NCBI GenBank assembly: GCA_030613145.1
Contig: JAUWMM010000118.1
Span: 1 to 6,231 of the forward strand
Origin: Desulfobacterales bacterium
Lineage (GTDB): Bacteria > Desulfobacterota > Desulfobacteria > Desulfobacterales > C00003060
DNA length: 6,231 bases
Direction of reading: 5' to 3'
Below, one piece after another: positions 1-5,326 of this stretch. A program made the translations under genes and the position numbers. Every line of letters begins with the position of its first letter. Within the stretch, counting starts at the first letter, position 1. A model generated the notes under the pieces. The model was not told the origin of the DNA. It worked only from the letters and a program-made list of their open reading frames with translations, and made no database searches.

Positions 1-60
1 TGTTAGGCCTATCTCGGCCCGTTTGTTTTTCGGCAAATCAACGCCTGCAATCCGTGCCAA
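1..60 (-). CDS. rpsM: 30S ribosomal protein S13, first 20 codons only
   Basis: S13 lies in the 30S head, contacts the P-site tRNA and forms the bridge to L5. Only 20 codons are visible before the window ends, reading MARIAGVDLPKNKRAEIGL and onward, which is the conserved S13 N-terminus. The frame is too short to be caught by length filters. The start codon is TTG, the third such start in this window; the next codons (GCA CGG ATT) give the family's ARI, and GGGAGGGG lies 6 nt upstream. S13 normally opens the alpha operon (rpsM-rpsK-rpsD-rpoA-rplQ), so those genes are expected beyond the window edge. Its position after rpmJ is standard. Confidence 0.93.
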   Translation of the reverse strand, partial: MARIAGVDLPKNKRAEIGLT

Positions 61-66
61 AAGTTT

Positions 67-74
67 CCCCTCCC
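67..74 (-). promoter_or_regulatory. Ribosome binding site of rpsM, supporting a TTG start
   Basis: GGGAGGGG on the coding strand ends 6 nt before the TTG at 60-58. This strong site makes initiation at TTG credible. Confidence 0.75.
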
Positions 75-109
75 GTCAGTTATTGGTCATTAGTCATTGG
101 GTAATAGTT
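75..109. repeat. Tandem heptamer tract B (ATTGGTC type)
   Basis: Five in-register heptamers: GTCAGTT at 75, ATTGGTC at 82, ATTAGTC at 89, ATTGGGT at 96 and AATAGTT at 103. The consensus is about ATTRGTY, different from tract A but with the same 7-nt period. The outer units are the most degenerate. Confidence 0.55.
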
Positions 110-120
110 ATCCCTTACCC
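99..120 (-). repeat. Small hairpin upstream of rpsM
   Basis: Perfect 6-bp arms GGGTAA and TTACCC enclose 10 nt; an alternative stem pairs GGGATAA with TTACCC around a bulged base. It overlaps the end of heptamer tract B, about 40 nt before the rpsM start. The two mutually exclusive folds are of note, but there is no proof of a regulatory role. Confidence 0.35.
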
Positions 121-149
121 GATTAGCGATTGATTCTGTGGGATTCTTC

Positions 150-186
150 ATTCCGCAATCCAAAATCCGCAATCTGCAATTGGAAT
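150..186. repeat. Tandem heptamer tract A (CCGCAAT type)
   Basis: Four heptamers in exact register occupy 153-180: the first and third are CCGCAAT, the second CCAAAAT, the fourth CTGCAAT. The tract is bounded by ATTCC at 150-154 and GGAAT at 182-186, giving 5-bp inverted ends, and it touches the rpmJ stop codon. It resembles interspersed heptamer repeats of the kind seen between genes in cyanobacteria and some other bacteria; that comparison is from memory. Confidence 0.65.
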
Positions 187-299
187 CATCCTTGCCTTTG
201 CTTATGTCTCTTATTCTCGCAAATGACTCTCACAATCCCCTTACGACGAACAATCTTACACTTGCTGCACATCTTCTTAACCGATGCCCTTACTTTCAT
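186..299 (-). CDS. rpmJ: 50S ribosomal protein L36, zinc-binding form
   Basis: L36 is the smallest 50S protein, stabilising 23S rRNA near the peptidyl transferase domain. The 37-residue product, with an ATG start, begins [11 protein letters not shown] and ends with NKRHKQRQG, a near-textbook L36. Its zinc site C11, C14, C27 and H32 is intact, so it is the zinc-dependent form. GGGGGAG lies just upstream (303-309), close to the ATG. It lies 34 nt after map, where infA would normally intervene, and is followed by a 125-bp repeat-bearing spacer before rpsM. The stop TGA abuts the first repeat tract. Identity is very sure despite the short length. Confidence 0.96.
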   Translation of the reverse strand: MKVRASVKKMCSKCKIVRRKGIVRVICENKRHKQRQG

Positions 300-333
300 C
301 TTCTCCCCCATTAATCGGTTCTTCTTTGGGCAT
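277..333 (-). pseudogene. Possible infA (IF-1) remnant, 18-codon frame
   Basis: An ATG abutting the map stop opens a frame coding [18 protein letters not shown] before a TAA. Many bacterial IF-1 proteins begin MPKEEAIE or MAKEEAIE, and infA normally lies exactly here, between map and rpmJ. After seven residues the similarity ends and the frame runs out of frame through the rpmJ ribosome binding site and first codons. The reading that fits is an infA start fused by deletion to the rpmJ leader. A seven-residue lysine/glutamate-rich match can also arise by chance, and the frame could simply be untranslated or a short leader peptide. Confidence 0.25.
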
Positions 334-1092
334 TTATGCGCTCCCGTCTGTAGTACTCAAGACGACCGGCCCATCTTCTGTAATGGCAACGGAATGTTCA
401 AAATGGGCCGACAAACTCCCATCTTTAGTTACTGTTGTCCATCCATCTTCTAAGGTCTCTACCTCATAGCTGCCGACATTAACCATTGGCTCAATAGCCA
501 GCACCATACCTGGTTTCAAACGAATCCCCATGCCCGGCTTACCATAGTTAGGTACTTGAGGGTCCTCATGCAATGACTTTCCTATGCCATGCCCTACAAA
601 TTTCCTGACAACCGAACACCTGGCTGCCTCCACATGACTCTGAATAGCATGGGAAATATCAGACAACCGTTTACCCGGCACTGCCTGCTCAATTCCTAAG
701 AAAAGGGCCTTTTGGGTGGTTTCTATTAACTCCTGAGCAACATTCGATACCGTGCCCACAGGCACTGTAATGGCAGCATCCCCATAATAACCATTATATA
801 AGATACCGAAATCCATGCTAAGTATATCCCCTTCCTCAAGGGGACGCATAGACGGAAAACCGTGGACAACTTGTTGGTTAACTGATGTACACAGGCTATA
901 CGGATAACCACGATATCCCTTAAAGGCAGGTTTGGCGTTTCTCGCAAGGGCCAGCTCCTCGGCAATCCTGTCCAGTGTGAGCGTATCAGCGCCATGTTCG
1001 ACTTTTTGTCGCAAAATTTCAAGGATCTCTGCAACAATGAAATTGCTCTGGCGGATCTTTTCAATCTCGCTGGGAGACTTCAAGATAACCAT
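334..1092 (-). CDS. map: Type I methionine aminopeptidase
   Basis: This cytosolic metalloenzyme removes the initiator methionine from nascent proteins whose second residue is small. The 252-residue product has the whole pita-bread fold without an N-terminal zinc-finger extension, so it is a type Ia enzyme like the 264-residue E. coli one. All expected active-site residues are visible: His77 (VVHGFP), metal ligands Asp94 (SMDFG), Asp105 (GDAAIT), His168 (GHGIG), Glu201 (IEPM) and Glu232 (FEHSVAIT), and His175. The ATG follows the secY TGA by 1 nt, which implies coupled translation, with a GGGG stretch inside the secY end. The product acts at the ribosome exit, so co-expression with ribosomal proteins and SecY is sensible. 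Its TAA is directly followed by an ATG that opens a short frame resembling the IF-1 start. Confidence 0.97.
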   Translation of the reverse strand: MVILKSPSEIEKIRQSNFIVAEILEILRQKVEHGADTLTLDRIAEELALARNAKPAFKGYRGYPYSLCTSVNQQVVHGFPSMRPLEEGDILSMDFGILYNGYYGDAAITVPVGTVSNVAQELIETTQKALFLGIEQAVPGKRLSDISHAIQSHVEAARCSVVRKFVGHGIGKSLHEDPQVPNYGKPGMGIRLKPGMVLAIEPMVNVGSYEVETLEDGWTTVTKDGSLSAHFEHSVAITEDGPVVLSTTDGSA

Positions 1093-1093
1093 G

Positions 1094-2404
1094 TCAATGT
1101 CGTCCCCTAATGGCCCCCCCTTTTTTCATGAAACCCTCGTAGTGTCGAGCCAGCATGTGGCTCTCCATTTGACTGATAGTATCTATAGCCACACCCACTA
1201 CGATCAAAAGGGCAGTACCACCGAAGTAAAAAGGAACGTTAAACTTGGCAATCAGTACCGTCGGCAACACACAAACCGTTGATACGTATATGGCCCCGCC
1301 AAAGGTTATGCGTGTAAGCACCCTGTCGATATAGTCGGCTGTGCGCTTGCCGGGTCTGATACCGGGAATATAGCCTCCGTACTTTTTCATATTGTCAGCC
1401 ACATCAACAGGGTTGAAAGTAACGGCAGTATAAAAATAACAGAAGAAGATGATAAAGCCGACAAATACAAGGTTGTATACGATGCCGCCGGGTTCCATGG
1501 CCTGGGCAACGCTTTGCATCCACGGGACCTTTATGAAATTGGCTACCGTGGCTGGAAACATAATGATAGAAGACGCAAAAATGGGCGGAATCACACCCGA
1601 CGTATTAATCCTAAGAGGCAGATGAGTGCTCTGGCCGCCGTACATCCTGCGGCCAACAATCCTTTTGGCATATTGTACAGGAATCCGCCGTTGGCCCCGC
1701 TCCACAAATATGATAATTCCTACAATGACGACCATTAGCACGACTAACACCAACACCAGAAATGCCCCCATCTCGCCGGTTCTCATCAGACGAAAGGTGT
1801 TGCCAATAGCACTAGGCATACGCGCCACAATACCTGCAAATATGATAAGAGATATCCCATTGCCGATTCCCCGTTCAGTTATCTGCTCCCCAAGCCACAT
1901 AATAAAGGCCGTACCGGCGGTCAGGGTAAGCACTGTCATGAGCCGAAAGCTCCAGCCGGGATCGGCAACTACTGCCGCGCCGCCGGGTGCGCTCATACTC
2001 TCAAGCCCGATGCTGATTCCGAACCCCTGGATTATACTTAGAACAACCGTGCCGTAGCGTGTATACTGGGTAATTTTTTTTCGCCCGGACTCTCCTTCCT
2101 TGGATAGTCTGTCTAGGTGGGGAATGACCACAGTGAGAAGCTGCAATATGATCGAAGCGCTAATATACGGCATGATCCCCAGAGCAAATACTGAAAGCCG
2201 CTCAAGGGCACCACCCGAAAACATGTCAAACATCCCCAAAAGAGTATTCTTGGCACGGGCAAAAAACGTAGCAAGGGCATCTGCGTCGATCCCTGGTGTT
2301 GGCACTGCACATCCGATACGATATACCATCAACAGGCCAAAGGTACACAGAATGCGCTTTTTTAACTCGGGAATCTTAAATATATTTTGAAAACCACCGA
2401 CCAT
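1094..2404 (-). CDS. secY: Protein translocase channel subunit SecY
   Basis: SecY forms the membrane pore of the SecYEG translocon for protein export and insertion. The 436-residue product has ten predicted membrane segments, roughly at residues 17-36, 72-95, 117-135, 152-171, 180-197, 213-234, 270-290, 308-329, 366-385 and 391-410. Both SecY signatures are present: [20 protein letters not shown] at 71-90 and [19 protein letters not shown] at 171-189. The plug lies around 60-68. The cytosolic C5 loop has [12 protein letters not shown], whose Arg350 matches the arginine needed for SecA function in E. coli. The C-terminus is [11 protein letters not shown], coded through an A6G7 homopolymer run. 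It sits at its usual place after rplO; map follows after 1 nt, with no adk between. Confidence 0.98.
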   Translation of the reverse strand: MVGGFQNIFKIPELKKRILCTFGLLMVYRIGCAVPTPGIDADALATFFARAKNTLLGMFDMFSGGALERLSVFALGIMPYISASIILQLLTVVIPHLDRLSKEGESGRKKITQYTRYGTVVLSIIQGFGISIGLESMSAPGGAAVVADPGWSFRLMTVLTLTAGTAFIMWLGEQITERGIGNGISLIIFAGIVARMPSAIGNTFRLMRTGEMGAFLVLVLVVLMVVIVGIIIFVERGQRRIPVQYAKRIVGRRMYGGQSTHLPLRINTSGVIPPIFASSIIMFPATVANFIKVPWMQSVAQAMEPGGIVYNLVFVGFIIFFCYFYTAVTFNPVDVADNMKKYGGYIPGIRPGKRTADYIDRVLTRITFGGAIYVSTVCVLPTVLIAKFNVPFYFGGTALLIVVGVAIDTISQMESHMLARHYEGFMKKGGAIRGRH

Positions 2405-2413
2405 AGAAGGACC

Positions 2414-2893
2414 TTAGTTCGCTCCGCTCACAACTGGAGTATTGGAGTGGTTATTCGTTAACTCCACCCGCCCTCCAACTGCCTCGAGTTTGACCCGTGC
2501 TGAATTGCTGCACCGGTCTACCTTCAGCACCAGCGGATAGTCAATTGTACCTTGGCCTAAGAGTTTGATGCCATCCGAGTTTCGTCTGACCAGGCCTTCG
2601 GCCGTCAGCACGGTTTTGTCCACCACCGAACCTTTTTCAAACCGTCCCAGATCACGAATGTTGACAATTGCAAATTCCTTCCTAAAAATATTGGTGAATC
2701 CCCGTTTGGGCAGCCGGCGTTGCAAGGGCATCTGCCCCCCCTCATATCCGGGCCTTATGTTGCCACCTGAGCGGGACTTTTGGCCCTTGGTCCCCCTGCC
2801 TGCAGTCTTGCCGTATCCCGAGCCTGGTCCGCGGCCAAGCCGTTTAACGGCTTTGCGCGCCCCCCTCGGGGGTGACAGCTCATTCAGTTTCAT
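2414..2893 (-). CDS. rplO: 50S ribosomal protein L15
   Basis: L15 is a late 50S assembly protein contacting 23S rRNA domains II and V. The 159-residue product has the long glycine- and lysine-rich N-terminal extension typical of the family (GRGPGSGYGKTAGRG at about 20-34, then GQKSRSGG and PGYEGGQMPLQRRLPKRGF up to about 66). The C-terminal L15 signature includes CSNSARVKLEAVGGRVEL. A tail of about 14 residues (NNHSNTPVVSGAN) extends past the signature. The ATG lies inside the rpmD 3' end in another frame, with an AGGAG site in the overlap, so translation is likely coupled to rpmD. secY starts 9 nt after the stop, and the rplO stop bases form part of the weak secY ribosome binding site. Confidence 0.97.
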   Translation of the reverse strand: MKLNELSPPRGARKAVKRLGRGPGSGYGKTAGRGTKGQKSRSGGNIRPGYEGGQMPLQRRLPKRGFTNIFRKEFAIVNIRDLGRFEKGSVVDKTVLTAEGLVRRNSDGIKLLGQGTIDYPLVLKVDRCSNSARVKLEAVGGRVELTNNHSNTPVVSGAN

Positions 2894-3077
2894 CGGTCTT
2901 CTCCTCTACTTCCAACATATGGGACACCTTTCGAATCATTCCCTGGACCGTAGGTGTGTCTTTCAAAACAACCGTCTTGTTCAACTTTTTCAATCCCAAG
3001 CTATGGACCACCCTTCGATGTTTCTCAGGTCTACCTATCATACTCTTTTTTAACGTTATGCTAAGTGTCTTGGGCAT
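2880..3077 (-). CDS. rpmD: 50S ribosomal protein L30
   Basis: L30 is a small 50S protein bound to 23S rRNA domain II; several bacterial lineages lack it. The 65-residue product reads MPKTLSITLKKSMIGRP at the start, matching the ribosomal L30/L7 fold, then KHRRVVHSLGLKKLNKTVVLKDTP split by the usual turn, and GMIRKVSHMLEV. The ATG at 3077 is chosen over a TTG at 3113 because the family begins at MPK and GGGGAAAGGG sits 4 nt upstream. The last residues (EVEEKTDETE) form an acidic tail a little beyond the usual length of about 60. The gene overlaps rplO by 14 nt, so the acidic tail codons also hold the rplO ribosome binding site and start. It follows the 143-bp spacer and a possible promoter. 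Confidence 0.95.
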   Translation of the reverse strand: MPKTLSITLKKSMIGRPEKHRRVVHSLGLKKLNKTVVLKDTPTVQGMIRKVSHMLEVEEKTDETE

Positions 3078-3098
3078 ATGACCCTTTCCCCATACAAA

Positions 3099-3128
3099 AT
3101 TAAAATGGCACAATAGTCACATTGTGAA
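3099..3128 (-). promoter_or_regulatory. Candidate sigma70-like promoter upstream of rpmD
   Basis: On the coding strand a -35-like TTCACA (3128-3123, five of six to TTGACA) is followed by an 18-nt spacer and a -10-like TTTAAT (3104-3099, five of six to TATAAT). The predicted start near 3092 would leave a leader of about 15 nt that just includes the rpmD ribosome binding site GGGGAAAGGG. It would give an internal promoter for rpmD-rplO-secY-map and downstream. This is consensus matching by eye in an AT-richer spacer, so chance is a real alternative. Confidence 0.35.
3109..3126 (-). repeat. Inverted repeat CACAAT/ATTGTG overlapping promoter candidate
   Basis: Perfect 6-bp arms CACAAT and ATTGTG flank a 6-nt loop. 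It overlaps the -35 end and spacer of the promoter candidate and could be an operator on DNA or a small hairpin in read-through mRNA about 30 nt before rpmD. There is no uridine tail, so it is not a typical terminator. Confidence 0.45.
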
Positions 3129-3142
3129 CTTAGTGCCCTACA

Positions 3143-3163
3143 TGGACACCAGATAGTGGACAC
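3143..3163. repeat. TGGACAC direct repeat
   Basis: The heptamer TGGACAC occurs at 3143-3149 and again at 3157-3163, exactly 7 nt apart. The copies are identical; the intervening heptamer is CAGATAG. It lies in the rpsE-rpmD spacer and could be a binding-site pair, a repeat relic or chance. Confidence 0.5.
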
Positions 3164-3169
3164 GGCCCA

Positions 3170-3183
3170 TCCTATGGATAGGA
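3170..3183. repeat. 6-bp-arm near-palindrome in rpsE-rpmD spacer
   Basis: TCCTAT, a 2-nt centre GG, then ATAGGA. As RNA the 2-nt loop would open to a shorter stem, so a dimeric-protein site on DNA is as plausible as a hairpin. No function is shown. Confidence 0.4.
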
Positions 3184-3220
3184 AACCATTACGCAAAAGT
3201 GGAAAACCCGAAACGTTTAA

Positions 3221-3715
3221 TCATATTTCAGCAGGATCTTTGCCGCGCCTGGCCGCAATAGTCTCGCGGCTGCGCAGTTGACTCAAACCCTTGAGAGTGG
3301 CCTTCACAATATTATGGGGGTTATGAGATCCCATACACTTAGTCAGGACGTTCTGTACGCCCGCAGCCTCAAGCATCGCCCGGATCGCACCGCCGGCAAT
3401 AACCCCGGTCCCTTCACCGGCAGGTTTCAGCAAGACCATGCCAGCGCCATATTTGCCGATAACCTCATGTGGAATAGTCTGGTTGACTAAAGGGACTTTG
3501 ATCATGTTCTTTTTGGCACGCTCAATCCCCTTGCGAATGGCCACAGGAACTTCTTTGGCCTTTCCCAAACCGCTTCCTACCATGCCACCACCGTCGCCGA
3601 CAACAATCACAGCACTGAAACTAAACCGGCGGCCTCCTTTGACCACTTTGGCCGTACGGCTTATATGAACCACTTTTTCTATTAGCTGAGCTTCTTCAAT
3701 CTTCTCGCCACGCAA
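3221..3715 (-). CDS. rpsE: 30S ribosomal protein S5
   Basis: S5 lies at the mRNA entry side of the 30S body and affects decoding accuracy. The 164-residue product has the dsRNA-binding N-domain ([21 protein letters not shown] at about 15-35), the S5 signature running through [20 protein letters not shown] at 38-57, and a C-terminal domain ending [17 protein letters not shown]. The start is TTG: the next codon is CGT, giving the MR that commonly begins S5, and a perfect AGGAGG lies 7 nt upstream. No ATG in this frame upstream is compatible with the rplR stop. The TGA stop is followed by a 143-bp spacer, the longest in the window, before rpmD. Identity is certain and the TTG start is well supported. 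Confidence 0.97.
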   Translation of the reverse strand: MRGEKIEEAQLIEKVVHISRTAKVVKGGRRFSFSAVIVVGDGGGMVGSGLGKAKEVPVAIRKGIERAKKNMIKVPLVNQTIPHEVIGKYGAGMVLLKPAGEGTGVIAGGAIRAMLEAAGVQNVLTKCMGSHNPHNIVKATLKGLSQLRSRETIAARRGKDPAEI

Positions 3716-3722
3716 CAGTCTG

Positions 3723-3728
3723 CCTCCT
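3723..3728 (-). promoter_or_regulatory. Consensus ribosome binding site of rpsE, supporting a TTG start
   Basis: A perfect AGGAGG on the coding strand ends 7 nt before the TTG at 3715-3713. The strong site and ideal spacing compensate for the weak start codon and select it over the adjacent CTG. Confidence 0.85.
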
Positions 3729-3730
3729 CG

Positions 3731-4099
3731 CTAAAAATTAAGGCCCTTTTCGCGAGCCCCCGTGGCAATCGCCTGTACACGGCCATGATACGAAAAGCCA
3801 TTGCGGTCAAACACGACCTTGGAAATCCCTTTTTCAATAGCCCTTTGCGCCACAAGCTTTCCCACAAAATTTGCCGCCTCCACCTTACTCTTAAACTTTG
3901 GATGCTCCCGTGCCTCCTTATCAAGAGTAGAGGCTGAGGCCACGGTATGACCGGTTGTATCCATCACGATTTGTGCATAGATATGCCGCGCGCTCCTGAA
4001 AACGCTTAACCTGGGGCGCTCCTGGATACCACACATCTTTTTTCGCACACGTCTTTTTCTTTTTAACCGCGCCTCTTTTTTCAACGATGAAATGCCCAT
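3731..4099 (-). CDS. rplR: 50S ribosomal protein L18
   Basis: L18 binds 5S rRNA together with L5 and docks it in the central protuberance. The 122-residue product has the expected very basic N-terminus ([15 protein letters not shown], residues 7-21), then [17 protein letters not shown] at about 28-44, and the conserved C-terminal half with [20 protein letters not shown] followed by AREKGLNF at the end. The ATG lies 2 nt after the rplF stop (coding strand TAACTATG) and only a weak GGGA-type ribosome binding site falls inside the rplF end, pointing to coupled translation. The stop is TAG, followed by 15 nt that hold the rpsE ribosome binding site. Length and order are typical. Confidence 0.97.
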   Translation of the reverse strand: MGISSLKKEARLKRKRRVRKKMCGIQERPRLSVFRSARHIYAQIVMDTTGHTVASASTLDKEAREHPKFKSKVEAANFVGKLVAQRAIEKGISKVVFDRNGFSYHGRVQAIATGAREKGLNF

Positions 4100-4101
4100 A
4101 G

Positions 4102-4638
4102 TTATTTTCCCGCTGATTTCCCCACCTTACGTCTAATCTGCTCTTCAACGTATTTGATCCCCTTACCCTTGTAAGGTTCAGGCCTTCTAAATTCTCTAAT
4201 GGTAGCCGCTGTAACCCCCAAAAGCTCCTTATCAATCCCAGACAAAACAATTTTGTTCTTCTTGTCAATAGAGGCAGATATGCCCTCGGGCAGTTTGTAG
4301 ACTACAGGATGGGAGTAACCCAAAGTCAAAGTCAAGACATTTTCTTTTAGGGCAACGCGATAACCAACACCGATGACCTCAAGCCCACGTTCGAATCCCT
4401 GAGTAACACCTACCATCATATTGGCTACTAGTGTTCGAGTAAGCCCCTGCATCGCTCTAGCCTGCTTCATCCCAGATGGAATAACATTAATGAAATCATC
4501 ATTTACACCTAGGTCCACATTAGGATTTATGTCGCGAGACAACTCTCCTTTTGGCCCCTTCACCTTTAGCGAACGGCTATTATAAGTCACCTTAACACCA
4601 TCTGGTATTGGAATCGGTTGATTTCCTACTCTAGACAT
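4102..4638 (-). CDS. rplF: 50S ribosomal protein L6
   Basis: L6 binds 23S rRNA helix 97 near the sarcin-ricin loop and the factor-binding site. From the chosen ATG the product is 178 residues, matching E. coli L6 at about 177. The start is set by [15 protein letters not shown], the conserved bacterial N-terminus, and by AGGGG 8 nt upstream (4647-4651). A longer frame from a TTG at 4671 would add 11 residues with no family support. Other marks are VKGPKGEL at residues 26-33 and the L6 signature [11 protein letters not shown] at 153-163. Only 2 nt separate the stop from the rplR start, so the two are probably translationally coupled. No anomalies are seen. Confidence 0.97.
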   Translation of the reverse strand: MSRVGNQPIPIPDGVKVTYNSRSLKVKGPKGELSRDINPNVDLGVNDDFINVIPSGMKQARAMQGLTRTLVANMMVGVTQGFERGLEVIGVGYRVALKENVLTLTLGYSHPVVYKLPEGISASIDKKNKIVLSGIDKELLGVTAATIREFRRPEPYKGKGIKYVEEQIRRKVGKSAGK

Positions 4639-4683
4639 GGTGAATACCCCTGACGATTGATGGTTTACCAACGACGAATGGAA

Positions 4684-5082
4684 TTACCAGATATTACAGA
4701 GCAGCTCACCGCCGACATTGAGCTTTTTTGCTTCGCGATCAGCAAGTACTCCCTTGGATGTCGAAAGGACCGCAATCCCCATTCCATTTAGGACGGGAGG
4801 AATGTCCTCCTTTTTCACATAAAGCCGCCTGCCCGGCTTGCTCATGCGTTTGAGTCCCATAATAACACCCTCGTTATTCCCATCGTATTTCAGATAGATT
4901 CTCAAAATCCCATCTTTTCGATCCTTGAGGAGCTTATAATTCTTAATGTAGCCCTCGCTTTTCAAGATCTTAGCCACACTGATTTTCATCTTGGACGCAG
5001 GGATATCTACCTTGCTGTGTTTAACCATACTGGCATTTCTGATACGTGTAAGCATATCAGCCAATGGATCTGTAACTGGCAT
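4684..5082 (-). CDS. rpsH: 30S ribosomal protein S8
   Basis: S8 binds helix 21 of 16S rRNA in the central domain and is a primary 30S assembly protein; in E. coli it is also the repressor of spc operon translation. The 132-residue product is standard length. It begins MPVTDPLADMLTRIRNA, the conserved N-terminal domain, and ends with the S8 signature GIAVLSTSKGVLADREAKK at residues 102-120 and GGELLCNIW at the C-terminus, which contains the RNA-contacting STSKG loop. The ATG has a strong GAGGAG ribosome binding site 7 nt upstream (5090-5095), better than those of most neighbours. If the E. coli regulatory logic is conserved, its mRNA target would be in or near the rplX-rplE spacer. The next gene, rplF, starts 45 nt after the stop. 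Confidence 0.98.
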   Translation of the reverse strand: MPVTDPLADMLTRIRNASMVKHSKVDIPASKMKISVAKILKSEGYIKNYKLLKDRKDGILRIYLKYDGNNEGVIMGLKRMSKPGRRLYVKKEDIPPVLNGMGIAVLSTSKGVLADREAKKLNVGGELLCNIW

Positions 5083-5126
5083 TATCTATCTCCTCGAACC
5101 GGGTTTAACAAACGCAAGAAATCACT

Positions 5127-5312
5127 TTACCAACTCGATTTAACTACCCCGGGGAGTTCTCCCCTCAGGGCCAGAGTTCTAAAACATATTCGGCATATGC
5201 CAAATTTTCTTAAAAATGCCCTCGGGCGACCACAAATTGGACACCTCGAATATGCTCGCGTTTTAAACCGAGGCTTACGTTTTGCCTTAACTATCAAAGA
5301 CTTCTTTGCCAA
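5127..5312 (-). CDS. rpsN: 30S ribosomal protein S14, zinc-binding (type Z)
   Basis: S14 is a late-assembling protein of the 30S head. At 61 residues this is the short zinc-dependent form rather than the roughly 100-residue E. coli form. It carries two CxxC pairs, C24/C27 and C40/C43, around the family motif [20 protein letters not shown], and ends with the usual [11 protein letters not shown]. The start codon is TTG: residues 2-4 (AKK) match the conserved family N-terminus, so a TTG initiation preserves the normal length, and AAAGGGGG sits 5 nt upstream. The rplE stop is 14 nt ahead and rpsH begins 44 nt after the stop. The zinc form suggests ribosome assembly here depends on zinc unless a cysteine-free paralogue exists elsewhere in the genome, which this window cannot show. 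Confidence 0.97.
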   Translation of the reverse strand: MAKKSLIVKAKRKPRFKTRAYSRCPICGRPRAFLRKFGICRICFRTLALRGELPGVVKSSW

Positions 5313-5317
5313 ACACG

Positions 5318-5325
5318 CCCCCTTT
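5318..5325 (-). promoter_or_regulatory. Ribosome binding site of rpsN, supporting a TTG start
   Basis: On the coding strand AAAGGGGG lies 5 nt before the TTG at 5312-5310, in the 14-nt gap after the rplE stop. No ATG or GTG gives a better match to the S14 N-terminus in this frame, so this site decides the TTG start. Confidence 0.75.
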
Positions 5326-5326
5326 C

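Larger units (their letters stand above)
61..185 (-). other. rpmJ-rpsM spacer with heptameric repeats
   Basis: This 125-bp gap separates the end of the spc-type genes from the alpha-type genes. It is filled mainly by two unrelated tracts of degenerate tandem heptamers and a short hairpin, then the rpsM ribosome binding site. No convincing -35/-10 pair or uridine-tailed terminator is seen, so rpsM is probably still read from upstream. Confidence 0.6.
3078..3220 (-). other. 143-bp rpsE-rpmD spacer with promoter-like and repeat elements
   Basis: This is the widest non-coding gap in the window. A TTG-started extension of rpmD into it (to 3113) has no L30 similarity, so it is taken as non-coding. 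It contains a sigma70-like promoter candidate and a 6-bp hairpin near rpmD, a TGGACAC direct repeat (3143-3149 and 3157-3163, copies starting 14 nt apart), a near-palindrome with 6-bp arms TCCTAT/ATAGGA (3170-3183), and the palindrome AAACGTTT at 3211-3218. No uridine-tailed terminator hairpin is seen. Confidence 0.6.

Noticed and set aside
61..185. Separate promoter or terminator for the rpsM (alpha) operon
   Set aside because: No pair of boxes with good matches and no stem followed by a uridine run was found; the spacer is dominated by heptamer repeats.
130..453. Plus-strand frame of 107 codons over rpmJ and the end of map
   Set aside because: It is antisense to two conserved genes, has no recognisable domain and no credible ribosome binding site.
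1114..1126. Programmed -1 frameshift site in the secY A6G7 run
   Set aside because: In the reading frame of secY the bases do not form an X XXY YYZ heptamer, and no useful alternate product follows.
1626..2057. Plus-strand frame of 143 codons antisense to secY
   Set aside because: Its composition is the mirror of hydrophobic SecY codons; there is no family resemblance.
2565..3053. Plus-strand frame of 162 codons antisense to rplO and rpmD
   Set aside because: Long only because the opposite strand is glycine- and lysine-rich; no domain or start context.
3078..3113. Upstream TTG extension of rpmD by 12 residues
   Set aside because: The added residues are not L30-like, and the extension runs over the ribosome binding site of the ATG at 3077.
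3117..3127. TCACATTGTGA as a CRP/FNR-type operator
   Set aside because: The half sites are in the reverse arrangement and only 1 nt apart, unlike the TGTGA-N6-TCACA pattern.
4639..4671. Upstream TTG extension of rplF by 11 residues
   Set aside because: Family N-terminus begins at the internal ATG, which has its own AGGGG site 8 nt upstream.
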